Below, piece after piece: positions 6,488-15,061 of a stretch of DNA of 15,149 bases. Source of the DNA: Verrucomicrobia bacterium UBA1727 (GTDB lineage: Bacteria; Verrucomicrobiota; Kiritimatiellia; RFP12; UBA1067). Each line of letters begins with the position of its first letter. Position 1 is the first letter of the stretch. The notes under the pieces are model-generated. The model saw only the letters and a program-made list of their open reading frames with translations, made no database searches and had not been told where the DNA came from. The DNA is taken from contig DCIL01000032.1 in assembly GCA_002315875.1 (NCBI GenBank), positions 2,378-17,526 on the forward strand. The letters are read 5' to 3'. The translations under genes were made by a program, and so were the position numbers.

Positions 6488-8421
6488 ACATCATTCCGTC
6501 CGCAACTGCGGCGGACGAGGCGCGGAAGATCGCCGATTATTTTGCCGCGGTGAAGCCGAACGAGGCGCTGCCTGCGCTTTGCGTGGCGGACCCGACGATG
6601 TTTCCCGATCTCGTAAGCGCCTTCGAGGCGAAGGGAATGCGTCTTCACAATCCGGCGACGGTACGGCTCGTAACCTCTTCGCTCGGACGATTGGTCGCCC
6701 AGATGGCGGACCTGCGCCGCACCCGCAGCTACGACGTTTTCTCGTCCTTCATCCGCGGCGGCGACGTCCGTCGCTGGCTCAAGGCGAACATCCTCGGCAA
6801 GGGCGGACTTCCCATCGACGATGCCGCGCTCGTGCAGGCCTTCGAAGACCTCGATCACCGGCAGGCGGAACTCCTGCCGGAAACTGTGGACGACATCTCC
6901 TCGAAGACGACCGGCACGCTGCGCATGATCTTCGAGTTCGTTCTGAAGGAGATTCGCAAGAAGGATCTGCGCGGCATGCTGCGCTCCATCTTCTCCGGCT
7001 TCATCCTGGACGAGCGCGACGAAAGCGCCCGCGAATTCGCCGCGGCGGCGAAGCTCGTCTGCAAGATCATCGATGACTGCGAGGCGTATGGCAATGACGA
7101 ACTCTTTGCGCAACTTCTCGATGAGGCGGTCTATTCGCTCGAGCCGGACGAAGGGGACGCCATTGTGGCGGATGGGTGGATGGAACTGCCGTTTGTCGAG
7201 GCGGACGAGATCATTATCGCGGGATTCCAGGAAGGGTGCGTTCCCGAGTCGACCGTGGGTCACGCATATCTGCCGGACTCTCTGCGCACCAAGCTTGGTC
7301 TCACCGACAACGCCTCGCGCTATCGGCGCGATCTCGCCATCTTCCGCTCGGTCGTGTCCGCCCGCGCTCCGGGCGCGGTCAAGGTCTTCTTCCATTCGAT
7401 CGACGCGAACGGTGACGTGCTGAAGCCCTCGCGACTTCTTTTCGAGGATACGGACGACTCCGAACTCAGGCGGCGTGCGCTCGCTTTCTACGCGTCAAAG
7501 GCCGGCACGGCCGAGGAATGTCTGGCCTCGTTGCCGGACGCCTGGCGGCTCAACCTGGAGATACCGCCGCAATATGAGGAACTGCAATTCTCATCGCCGT
7601 CCTCCATCGACCGCTATCTTTGCTGTCCCTTCAACTATTATCTCACCAAGAAATTCGGTGACAAGCCGTTCGATGACCGCGCCGAAGAGCTGCAGTCGTG
7701 GGAATACGGAAACTTCGCTCACGATGCGCTCGAGAAGTGGGGAATGTCCGACCTGAAGGACTCGACCGACGCCGCGGAAATCGCGGACTTCCTCACGCAC
7801 CAGGTGGACCTCGCCTTGGGCGAGCGATTCGGAACGTCCATGCCAGTGATCGTCTCAATGCAAGGCGAAAGCATCAAGCGGCGACTTCGTAACTTTGCGG
7901 AAATACAGGCCAAGCGTCGTCTCGACGGATGGCAGGTGGTGGCGACTGAAATGAAATTGCACGTGAAGTACGGCCACACGACGGTCAAGGGCCGTTGCGA
8001 TCGCATTGACTATAACGCGGCGCGCAGCGTCTGGTGTGTGATTGACTATAAGACATGGGACACGCTTCCCGAGAAGAACGATTCCGTACAGTTGCCGCTT
8101 TACTGTGCAATGCTGGATGCGCTTCCAGATGCTCCGTTTGCCGATGCCCATCGCGATCACATTGAAAGCTGCTACTGCATTATCGGCAAGGACCGTGAGA
8201 ACGTGCTGTTCACCGCTCACACTACGGGAGACGCGCTTCCGGAAGCGGAGAAGCGCATTGCGTCCGCCATCGACGGCATCGAGAAAGGTATCTTCTGGCC
8301 TCCTGCGCCCGATGCGAGATGGCAGTATGCGTATAAGGATTGGATGTTCGGATTCCGTCCCGAGTTGAGCGTGTGCGAAGCGTGGATCAAGGATCAGGAG
8401 GCGAGGTTGCCCCATGAATGA
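6475..8421 (+). CDS. addB: AddB-like subunit with PD-(D/E)XK nuclease domain
   Basis: The protein has 648 residues. The N-terminal half resembles the second half of an AddB helicase-like core: SATAADEARKIADYF, LCVADP, then VRLVTSSLGRLVAQM. The C-terminal third is a RecB-family nuclease. It shows C383-C384-P-F in the entry helix, G412-x-x-x-H416, G506-R-C-D509-R-I-D, I523-D524-Y-K526-T, and Q539-x-x-x-Y543. In AddAB enzymes this nuclease cuts one strand while the partner motor unwinds DNA ends for recombination. The usual C-terminal cysteine cluster that completes the AddB iron-sulphur site is missing: only one Cys (SVCEAW) follows the nuclease motifs. With the 173-residue upstream piece the total is about 820 residues, well below the roughly 1,100 usual for AddB. 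The start ATG 6475 has GAGG at 6464-6467 with 7-nt spacing. The gene overlaps the AddA-like gene by 8 nt. Confidence 0.82.
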   Translation: MRFEDIIPSATAADEARKIADYFAAVKPNEALPALCVADPTMFPDLVSAFEAKGMRLHNPATVRLVTSSLGRLVAQMADLRRTRSYDVFSSFIRGGDVRRWLKANILGKGGLPIDDAALVQAFEDLDHRQAELLPETVDDISSKTTGTLRMIFEFVLKEIRKKDLRGMLRSIFSGFILDERDESAREFAAAAKLVCKIIDDCEAYGNDELFAQLLDEAVYSLEPDEGDAIVADGWMELPFVEADEIIIAGFQEGCVPESTVGHAYLPDSLRTKLGLTDNASRYRRDLAIFRSVVSARAPGAVKVFFHSIDANGDVLKPSRLLFEDTDDSELRRRALAFYASKAGTAEECLASLPDAWRLNLEIPPQYEELQFSSPSSIDRYLCCPFNYYLTKKFGDKPFDDRAEELQSWEYGNFAHDALEKWGMSDLKDSTDAAEIADFLTHQVDLALGERFGTSMPVIVSMQGESIKRRLRNFAEIQAKRRLDGWQVVATEMKLHVKYGHTTVKGRCDRIDYNAARSVWCVIDYKTWDTLPEKNDSVQLPLYCAMLDALPDAPFADAHRDHIESCYCIIGKDRENVLFTAHTTGDALPEAEKRIASAIDGIEKGIFWPPAPDARWQYAYKDWMFGFRPELSVCEAWIKDQEARLPHE

Positions 8422-11203
8422 ATTTCATCCCTATGAACTGATCGAGGCCTCGGCCGGCACCGGCAAGACCCAAGCGCTCGCCGAGCGGCTCATCGCCTTG
8501 CAGGAACTTGAAGTCAATCCATCTGAAATTGCCGCGCTCACCTTTTCGCGTGCGGCGGCCGGTGAGATCTTCGAGCGCTATGTCACCATGCTCGCTGAGA
8601 AGGAGGGAGCGGCGGATCGCCTTCGCGAGGTTCTGCGGACTCAGCATCTTTCTTTGATCGGCACTCTCGACAGTTTCCTGATGCGGATGGTGCGGGTCTT
8701 TCCGCGCGAGCTCGGACTCTCCGGACAGCTCGAACTTATGGACGACTTCCGCGCCAAGGTGGAGGCCGGTTCGCTCTCGTTCTCGATTCTGCGGCGCACC
8801 GACCGCGCGTCCGCCGAGGCCTTCACCGAGGCGTTTGCGCTGGCGATGAATCACGAGGATGTGCGCAGCTTCGCCTCAACCTACCGCAAATTCGTCTCCA
8901 ATTGGCACGAGCTGGTGCTCGCGTATCCGAAGGCCGCGAGCTGGTCGTTCGTGCCAGAGGGGATTGATCCTGATGGCGAAGTGCCGACTCTGCCGGAGGA
9001 ACTGAAGGATCTCGAGACGGCGATTCGCGAGCGACGCGATTTCCCCGAGACAGGCGTATCGGCAAAGCTGCTCAAGTGCGAAAACCTCTTTGGCGAGGGA
9101 TTTCTCGAGTTCTCGTTCAGACGCAAGGTCTATTCCTACGACACCGAGAAGTCCGCCGCGATTCGCAAGGCGATTAGGATTGCGCTGGCGCGGACGCTGG
9201 TTAAGTGCAGCGAGCTCGCCCGCGGCGTTCATACTCTCATCTCCGCTTTTGAGCGCGAATACGATCGCACGGTCAGAAGCCGTGGACGAATCGTCTTCTC
9301 CGACATTCCCCGACTGCTGGCGAAGATGAACGAGTGTGACCGGCTCAATCTCGAGTTCCGCATGGACGCGCGGCTGCGTGCCTGGGCTCTCGATGAGTTT
9401 CAGGATACGAGCCGCGAGCAGTGGAAGGCGCTTTCCAATCTGCTGGACGAGGCGAAGCAGTCGGACGGCGAGAAGTCCCTCTTCATCGTCGGCGACATCA
9501 AGCAGGCGATCTACGGCTGGCGCAACGGCGATGTCGGCATTTTCCGCCGCGAGAAGGAGAGCGGTTTCTATTTCGAGAGAACGCTCAACAAGTCGTATCG
9601 CTACGGAGTGGCGATTACCGAGGCGGTGAATCGTGTCTTTACCGAGGGACGCATCCCTCGCGATTTCCCCGAATTCAAGGCCGAGAAGCACGAAACCGCC
9701 AAGAGCGAGGTAATCGGTTTCGTTCATACCATCGAGTCGCCCGGAGGCTTCCAGCGGGACTTCGTCGAGCCGGTATTCAATGCGCTAAAGGCGGTGGATC
9801 CGATCGGCCGCGGACTTTCCGCCGCGGTGCTGGTGCGCGGCAACACGTTCGGTGAGCTGCTTGCGAACGAACTTCGGCTCCGAGGGATGGAAGGCGTGGT
9901 CTGGGAAGGCGAGAGCGCGATTCTCGATACGCCTGCGCTCAATGCGTTTCTCGATTACGTGCAACTCGCGGAGCATCCGTCGGACCTGATGAGCTATCGT
10001 CATTTCACGACGACACCGCTCGCGAAGGCGATGTATCCGGAAGGAATTCCAACTGCCGCGGAAATTTCCTGCGAGGCCTCGCTCTCGCTAACCGAGAAGG
10101 GACTCGTCAGAACCTTCCGCGTGCTGCGATCTTTCTTGCCGGCTGCCGCGGACGAGGCGTGGGACGAGTTTACCGAACTCAGGTTCACCGATATGCTCCG
10201 CGCCGCGGCCGAGTTCGAGCTTCAGATGCGGCCGGGTTCGCGGCTTGGCGATTTCGTCGCGTTTCTCGAGTCGAAGAAGAAGCGCAATGTCGCCGAACCG
10301 GGCAAGATTCGCATTATGACCATCCATCGGTCCAAGGGACTCGGCTTTGATTATGTCGTGCTGCCGCTTTACGAGAAGAACTCGATTTACGGCGATGGCA
10401 AGGATAAGGTGCTTATGGGCGATGGATGGGTGCTTCCGGATCCGGGATCTCACACCAATTCCGCCTTTCCCGAACTCAAGGCCGCGGCGGAAATGCGCAG
10501 GGTGCGCAAGACCGAGGAGGAGCTCTGCAATTATTACGTGGCGATGACCCGCGCGAAGAAGGCGATGACGATCATCCTTCATCCGCAGCCGAAGTCCGCC
10601 TCGAATGCGGTGCGCTTTTCGAATCTCGTGCGCGAAGCGCTGCCGACCGAGATTGGCGATCGCGAGTGGTATCTGAAGGAAACGGCGCCGGAACCCGCGG
10701 CGAAAGGGTGCAGTACGGTTCCTGATGCGACGGGTTTCGTCCGCGCGCCGCGCCGCAAGCTACGCCGCCGGTTGCCCTCGCTCGTTTTCGGAGCCGGAGA
10801 GTCGGCAGGAGATCTCTTCCAGCGCAGTGCGCGCGCGGAGGCGATGCGCCGCGGCACCGAGATCCACGAGAAACTGTCCAAGGTCGAGTTTGACGATGAT
10901 CGGTTGAAGAAACCTGACGGATTCGTCGGTCTGTGGCGCGAGCGGGCGTTCGAACTGTTGGTGGACGGCGAATGGATTTCAGGACGCTTCGATCGGGTGG
11001 TGTTCACCGAGGTCGACGGCGTTCGCCGCGCCGAGATCTGCGATTTCAAGACGAACCGCAACTGGAAGAAGCTGCCACTCGATGAGTTCGAGGCCGAACT
11101 GGAGGAGCGTTATGCCGCCCAGATGTCCGCCTATCGCCTCGCGCTTTCGCGCCTCACCTCGCTTCCGCTCTCCGCCATCACCACCCGCATCATCGCGGTT
11201 TGA
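8414..11203 (+). CDS. addA: AddA/RecB-like UvrD-superfamily helicase with C-terminal nuclease
   Basis: This 929-residue protein carries all the superfamily 1 helicase motifs. They are Walker A ASAGTGKT (12-19), motif Ia ALTFSRAAAGEIFER, motif II LDEFQD (326-331), motif III VGDIKQAIYGWR (from 359), motif IV LNKSYRYG, motif V T636-I-H-R-S-K-G-L, and motif VI YVAMTRAKK (708-716). The C-terminus is a PD-(D/E)XK nuclease with GTEIHE (814-819), SGRFDRV (D860), DFKTN (D877, K879) and Q903-x-x-x-Y907. The expected role is an ATP-driven 3'-5' motor plus nuclease that processes double-strand breaks for RecA, together with the AddB-like partner encoded directly upstream. The LIEASAGTGKT start resembles RecB more than classical AddA. 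The length is short compared with the usual 1,150-1,250 residues. ATG 8414 has an AGG 7 nt upstream and overlaps the addB stop, suggesting translational coupling. Confidence 0.92.
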   Translation: MNEFHPYELIEASAGTGKTQALAERLIALQELEVNPSEIAALTFSRAAAGEIFERYVTMLAEKEGAADRLREVLRTQHLSLIGTLDSFLMRMVRVFPRELGLSGQLELMDDFRAKVEAGSLSFSILRRTDRASAEAFTEAFALAMNHEDVRSFASTYRKFVSNWHELVLAYPKAASWSFVPEGIDPDGEVPTLPEELKDLETAIRERRDFPETGVSAKLLKCENLFGEGFLEFSFRRKVYSYDTEKSAAIRKAIRIALARTLVKCSELARGVHTLISAFEREYDRTVRSRGRIVFSDIPRLLAKMNECDRLNLEFRMDARLRAWALDEFQDTSREQWKALSNLLDEAKQSDGEKSLFIVGDIKQAIYGWRNGDVGIFRREKESGFYFERTLNKSYRYGVAITEAVNRVFTEGRIPRDFPEFKAEKHETAKSEVIGFVHTIESPGGFQRDFVEPVFNALKAVDPIGRGLSAAVLVRGNTFGELLANELRLRGMEGVVWEGESAILDTPALNAFLDYVQLAEHPSDLMSYRHFTTTPLAKAMYPEGIPTAAEISCEASLSLTEKGLVRTFRVLRSFLPAAADEAWDEFTELRFTDMLRAAAEFELQMRPGSRLGDFVAFLESKKKRNVAEPGKIRIMTIHRSKGLGFDYVVLPLYEKNSIYGDGKDKVLMGDGWVLPDPGSHTNSAFPELKAAAEMRRVRKTEEELCNYYVAMTRAKKAMTIILHPQPKSASNAVRFSNLVREALPTEIGDREWYLKETAPEPAAKGCSTVPDATGFVRAPRRKLRRRLPSLVFGAGESAGDLFQRSARAEAMRRGTEIHEKLSKVEFDDDRLKKPDGFVGLWRERAFELLVDGEWISGRFDRVVFTEVDGVRRAEICDFKTNRNWKKLPLDEFEAELEERYAAQMSAYRLALSRLTSLPLSAITTRIIAV

Positions 11204-11208
11204 TTCAG

Positions 11209-11832
11209 ATGCGTACGATTGTTTTCAACGGATGGGCTGCGGGACCGGAGGTGTGGGACCTGACGAGTTTCCATCGGGACTGGACGTTTGACTATGTCGA
11301 GCAGATGGACGGTGTGCCAGAACGGGTGCTTGCCGATTTCGACGAGTTCGTGCTTGTCGGCTTTTCGATGGGGTCGACCATGGCGCTGAAGATGCTGCTG
11401 AAGTTTCCTGAGCGGGTGCGCGGACTCGTCCTCGTCTCCGCCACGCCGCGGATGATGTCCGATGTCGACTGGCCTGGCTTCACCGAGCGGCGGATCGCGG
11501 CGTTTCTTCAGGGCACCCAGATGATCTATGCCGGCAATCCTTCGCCGATGTATCGAACGGATAATCTCGAGCGTGGACTCGACTTCCTTAGAAATACCGA
11601 TCTGCGCCGCGAACTAGAGGAGAGGTTCGCCGGCAAGGAGGTCGGATTCCCGGTCGAGGTGCTGCATAGCGAGCGGGACGGAATCGTGCGTCCGAACAAC
11701 GCGCTCTACTTTAAGTCGCTGTTCCCTCAGGCGAAGGTGACAATGGTTCCTGGCAATGAGCACGTCCTTCCAATCCACGCCCACGATCTTGTCAATAAAG
11801 CCGTGGATAGGGTGTCTAATTTTATGATATAA
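11209..11832 (+). CDS. Alpha/beta hydrolase resembling BioH/BioG pimeloyl-ACP methyl ester esterases
   Basis: The protein has 207 residues with a complete predicted catalytic triad: S53 in G-F-S-M-G, D157 in SERDGIV, and H185 in GNEHVLP. The opening IVFNGWAAGPEVWD resembles the FNGWA start of BioG and the GWA..VWD of BioH. The segment VLVSATPRMMSDVDWPGF, followed by an Ala-rich helix, resembles the BioH lid region. The size is nearer BioG (about 210) than BioH (about 255). If the assignment holds, it removes the methyl group from pimeloyl-ACP methyl ester in biotin synthesis, but no other bio gene is in view. A general carboxylesterase is equally possible. ATG 11209 is chosen. A TTG at 11200 overlapping the addA stop would add three residues. 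No clear Shine-Dalgarno precedes either, so translation may depend on coupling to addA. The gene ends inside the next promoter. Confidence 0.72.
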   Translation: MRTIVFNGWAAGPEVWDLTSFHRDWTFDYVEQMDGVPERVLADFDEFVLVGFSMGSTMALKMLLKFPERVRGLVLVSATPRMMSDVDWPGFTERRIAAFLQGTQMIYAGNPSPMYRTDNLERGLDFLRNTDLRRELEERFAGKEVGFPVEVLHSERDGIVRPNNALYFKSLFPQAKVTMVPGNEHVLPIHAHDLVNKAVDRVSNFMI

Positions 11833-11843
11833 TACACACACGA
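11825..11843 (+). promoter_or_regulatory. Extended -10 promoter with almost no leader
   Basis: TGATATAAT at 11825-11833 combines the extended TG motif with a perfect TATAAT (11828-11833). The expected transcription start is about 11840, only three nucleotides before the ATG at 11843. At 17-bp spacing the -35 position (11805-11810, GGATAG) is poor, which fits an extended -10 promoter. The -10 overlaps the last codons and stop of the hydrolase gene. No Shine-Dalgarno sequence fits in the remaining leader. Confidence 0.75.
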
Positions 11844-14800
11844 TGAAAATTGTTCACTCTGCGTTTCTGACGATCGCGGCACTCTTTTGCTTTGCCGCGA
11901 ACGCCGACACTCTTACTTGGACAGGTGCCGCGGGCGACAATCGCTGGCTCACCTACTCCAACTGGTCCGGCGCAACGGCCTCGACGGACTTCTCCCTGCC
12001 GCACGACTATGTCTTCAACAATCTCGCCGATGGTGCCGATATCAAGCTCGCGAAGTACAACAATCAGACGCTTATCATCAAGTCGCTGACGATGACGATG
12101 TCCAGTCCCTCGACCCGCAGCTGGACCTTCTCCGGTGTCGATGGCAATGCTCGCGTCCGCACGCTCTCCTCCGGCACCATTACCATCGCCCAGGGTTGCA
12201 CGCTCACCATCACCGCCAAGACCGACAATCCCTGGAACTCCACCTACAACGCCTTCACCTTGACTGGCGGCGGTGCGCTCAGAATGTCCACCCAGTGGGA
12301 GAGCTGGGGCGGCGTTGTCTATATCAATGACGCGACCTTCATCTGCAACGATGCCGCCGCTGCCCCGCAAGCCGGCTTAGGCGATCTCTATTACATGCTT
12401 CAGAGCGATAAAGCGGTCTTCAAGCTCGAGCGCAATTCTTTCGGACATATCAAGGGCAATACCGAGGGAACCTATCCGACCATCATGCTCAATGATTTCC
12501 AGTTTCTCAACTCCTGCAATCAGAACTATTCCTACAGCGGCGCCATCGTGGGCAGCGCGTCCTCGACGTTCGGCGTGATGTACCCCCATTCATTCACGAT
12601 CACCAGCTCTCCCGCCTCACTCGGCACCTTCGCGGTTTACAACGGCGACCTTCTTTTCGGCAGCGCCGCTTCGCCGGTCACGCTTACGTCCGAAGCGAAG
12701 CTGGACGTCCGGCGTATGGGCAACATCAAGCTCTTTTCCGATCAGACGATTGCCGCGATCAATGGCGTGGGCTCAACCGGCACGATCGACATTCCCACCG
12801 GCAAGAAGCTGACGCTTACCGGAACGGCTGGCGAGATGTCGTCCACCACCTACAACGCGCGTCTTACCGGCGGTGGCGATCTCGTGAAGCGCGGCGCGGC
12901 ATACGAGCTGCAGCTTACTGGCGATTCCACTGCCTTTACTGGACGCGTCCAGGTCGCCGAAGGTACGCTCCTCCTCTCGCACGGCGATCTCGCGCTCGAT
13001 GACGACATCGTCTTTTATTCTCCCTTCGAGAACCAGACCTTCAATACCGAGCGTCTCACTGGCGAGAAGTACAGCAAGCATACGATTTGGAGCACCACTC
13101 CGATTTCCTACATCGCCGAGCCGGATATTGAACGCGGTGAGGGCGTTTTCGGTGATTGCATCCGTTGCGGCAACAAGGGGGTCAAGGACACCCGCTGGGT
13201 AATGGGTACTGAGAAAACTTGTACGAAGAAGATCAATCGGTCCAACTGGACGGTCAGCTTCTGGATCAAGCCGGACGGCGTCTCCAATACTGGGTGGCGC
13301 AGCGGCCACATCTTCAATCTCGGCACTTGGAGCGACACCGAGAATCCGTACATTCTCGCGCTTATCCAGTTTGAATACAACAAGACGACCGGAGTCAAGC
13401 GCATCCGTGACTACAGCAGCAACGTCGTCACTCGCGATCTCGATCTTCTGGATGGCAACTGGCATCATGTCGTCTACATTCAGGAGCCGCGGGCGAAATA
13501 CATTTGGGTCGATGGCAAGCTCGAGGCCAAGGAAACCGATTTTTCCAAAGACATCTTCATCACGGCTGCTAATATTCAGATCGGCGGCAAGGATACGTGG
13601 GGAATCAATAGCGCCTATTGCGGACTCTTGGACGAGCTGATCGTCGCCAATGGTAGCTGGAGCGAAGAGCGCATCCTGCGCGAGTACAATCGCTGCGTGG
13701 CGCCGGAAGCCGCCGTTGCCAAGCCGCTGCCGAAACCTGCTGCTCGCTGGACATTCGATGAGGACTACAACGATCATATCGGCGGCATCGAGATGAAGAC
13801 CATTGGCACTGCAGATCCGGCGATCGTCACGATGCCCGGCGCGTCCGGCAAGTGCCTCCATCTTAAGAAAAACAGCGCGCTGCAGCTCAAGGGCCCGTCG
13901 TATCCCGCGAATCTGCCCACTGGCAAGAAGCCGTTTACGGTTTCGATCCGTCATCGCTTCAACAACACCGGCGAGTTCACCTCGTCCTTCACCATGGGCG
14001 ATGTCTCAACGGTCGACCGTTTCATTGGCGGCGGCATAGCCGGCGGCAACCGCTATTCCTGCTTGTGGTGGAGGAAGGTCAAGTCAAAGAGCACCAGTTG
14101 CGCTTTCGACTATTGTCCCAACAGCATTGATTCTTTTACGCCGAGTCTCCCCGTAAGCTGGGACCACATGGTCGCCGCCTATGACGGCACCAATGTCGCC
14201 TGCTATATTGACGGCCATCTCAGATCCACCGTCGCGGCAACTACGCTCGACATGGCCGGCGGGACCGTCTATTTCGGATACGATCCGTATGCGGTTGAAG
14301 CCAATGCCACGAACTTCCTCGGCTGGGTGGACGACGTGGCGGTGTGGACCAACTGCTGTCTCAATGCCAATCAGTGCCGCGAGGTCGTGCGCTCTTTCCA
14401 GCGTGATTTCCAGCCTGTTGGACAGTTGGTCAATGCGGCGGTGACGATCGAGGCGGATGGCTTGCTCAAGACCGAGGGCGTCGGCAATGCGGTCAAGTCG
14501 CTCTCCGGCACAGGTGAGATCCAACTCACCCGCAGCTCTGCGCTGATGGCGGGCGCTTCCGATTTTGCAGGTAAGCTCGTCGGACAAGGCCTCGTTGAGC
14601 TCACCGACGGCTCCGATCTCTCGGCCTCGTCCGCTTCCGATTTCTTCGGCGTGTTGCGTCTTAACGGCGGCGCGTCGCTTCTCAATCCCACATACGCTCA
14701 GTGCACTGTGCGTCTCGCAACCGGCGGAGTGACGGGCGGTGCGGCGCCTGTCGAAGTGCTTGAAGGCGCGACCTTGTCAATCAACGTTGCCGCGCAGGAC

Positions 14801-15034
14801 GTGGCGGGCGTTTCGACGACCGGTAGGCTGACCCTTCCGATGGAGGCGACTGTCGTCCTCAATGGCGACGCACCGGAAGGGGATATGCTGATTGCCGAGG
14901 CGGGCACGATGGTTGCTCCGTCCGATTTCTCGAAGTGGCATCTGCCTGGTGGAGCCGGACGCTACCGCCTGCGCGTCAAGGACAATAAGCTCTATCTCGT
15001 CATTCGCCGCGGCATCGCCGTCATCTATTTCTAA
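11843..15034 (+). CDS. Large secreted protein with two LamG domains and beta-strand-rich flanks
   Basis: The protein has 1,063 residues. Residues 1-21 are a signal peptide (MKIVHSAFLTIAALFCFAANA, cut before Asp22). The mature start LTWTGAAGDNRWLTYSNWSG is typical of passenger-type beta-solenoid proteins. Residues 22 to about 384 are strand- and Thr/Ser-rich. LamG domain 1 spans about 385-620 (SNWTVSFWIKPDG, NWHHVVYI, WVDGKL, GLLDELIV). LamG domain 2 spans about 633-856 (ARWTFDEDYNDH, SWDHMVAAYDG, YIDGHL, GWVDDVAVW). A further strand-rich region ends in the 16-residue C-terminal signature shared with the giant protein at 187-4578. No beta-barrel or LPxTG anchor is seen. LamG domains commonly bind glycans, so a surface carbohydrate-binding or adhesive role is likely, but the ligand is unknown. 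Its own promoter lies immediately upstream and the mRNA is nearly leaderless. uxaC follows after 24 nt with no terminator between. Confidence 0.85.
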   Translation: MKIVHSAFLTIAALFCFAANADTLTWTGAAGDNRWLTYSNWSGATASTDFSLPHDYVFNNLADGADIKLAKYNNQTLIIKSLTMTMSSPSTRSWTFSGVDGNARVRTLSSGTITIAQGCTLTITAKTDNPWNSTYNAFTLTGGGALRMSTQWESWGGVVYINDATFICNDAAAAPQAGLGDLYYMLQSDKAVFKLERNSFGHIKGNTEGTYPTIMLNDFQFLNSCNQNYSYSGAIVGSASSTFGVMYPHSFTITSSPASLGTFAVYNGDLLFGSAASPVTLTSEAKLDVRRMGNIKLFSDQTIAAINGVGSTGTIDIPTGKKLTLTGTAGEMSSTTYNARLTGGGDLVKRGAAYELQLTGDSTAFTGRVQVAEGTLLLSHGDLALDDDIVFYSPFENQTFNTERLTGEKYSKHTIWSTTPISYIAEPDIERGEGVFGDCIRCGNKGVKDTRWVMGTEKTCTKKINRSNWTVSFWIKPDGVSNTGWRSGHIFNLGTWSDTENPYILALIQFEYNKTTGVKRIRDYSSNVVTRDLDLLDGNWHHVVYIQEPRAKYIWVDGKLEAKETDFSKDIFITAANIQIGGKDTWGINSAYCGLLDELIVANGSWSEERILREYNRCVAPEAAVAKPLPKPAARWTFDEDYNDHIGGIEMKTIGTADPAIVTMPGASGKCLHLKKNSALQLKGPSYPANLPTGKKPFTVSIRHRFNNTGEFTSSFTMGDVSTVDRFIGGGIAGGNRYSCLWWRKVKSKSTSCAFDYCPNSIDSFTPSLPVSWDHMVAAYDGTNVACYIDGHLRSTVAATTLDMAGGTVYFGYDPYAVEANATNFLGWVDDVAVWTNCCLNANQCREVVRSFQRDFQPVGQLVNAAVTIEADGLLKTEGVGNAVKSLSGTGEIQLTRSSALMAGASDFAGKLVGQGLVELTDGSDLSASSASDFFGVLRLNGGASLLNPTYAQCTVRLATGGVTGGAAPVEVLEGATLSINVAAQDVAGVSTTGRLTLPMEATVVLNGDAPEGDMLIAEAGTMVAPSDFSKWHLPGGAGRYRLRVKDNKLYLVIRRGIAVIYF

Positions 15035-15042
15035 TTCGATAA

Positions 15043-15061
15043 AGAGGGAATGATCAATATG
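15043..15061 (+). promoter_or_regulatory. Shine-Dalgarno site deciding the uxaC start
   Basis: AGAGGGA at 15043-15049 lies about 9 nt before ATG 15059. An in-frame ATG at 15050 directly abuts this motif and so is badly spaced. The later ATG also gives an N-terminus (MTKPKYMDKDFLLDT) that matches the usual length of the uronate isomerase family. Confidence 0.65.

Noticed and set aside
6400..7395. 331-codon - strand open frame opposite addB
   Set aside because: It is low-information, Arg/Asp/Glu-rich sequence opposite a well-supported gene, without a credible ribosome site. Similar shadows lie at 4780-5634, 8876-9727 and 3871-4551.
5964..11203. A new phage-defence system built on the helicase-nuclease genes
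   Set aside because: The motifs and gene order match housekeeping AddAB-type end processing. No further effector, mobile element or defence-island gene is nearby.
12773..13954. 393-codon open frame on the - strand, antisense to the LamG protein gene
   Set aside because: The opposite strand encodes clear LamG domains with a signal peptide. The antisense translation is rich in Arg and Ile with no family motif, and is a by-product of GC-rich codon use.
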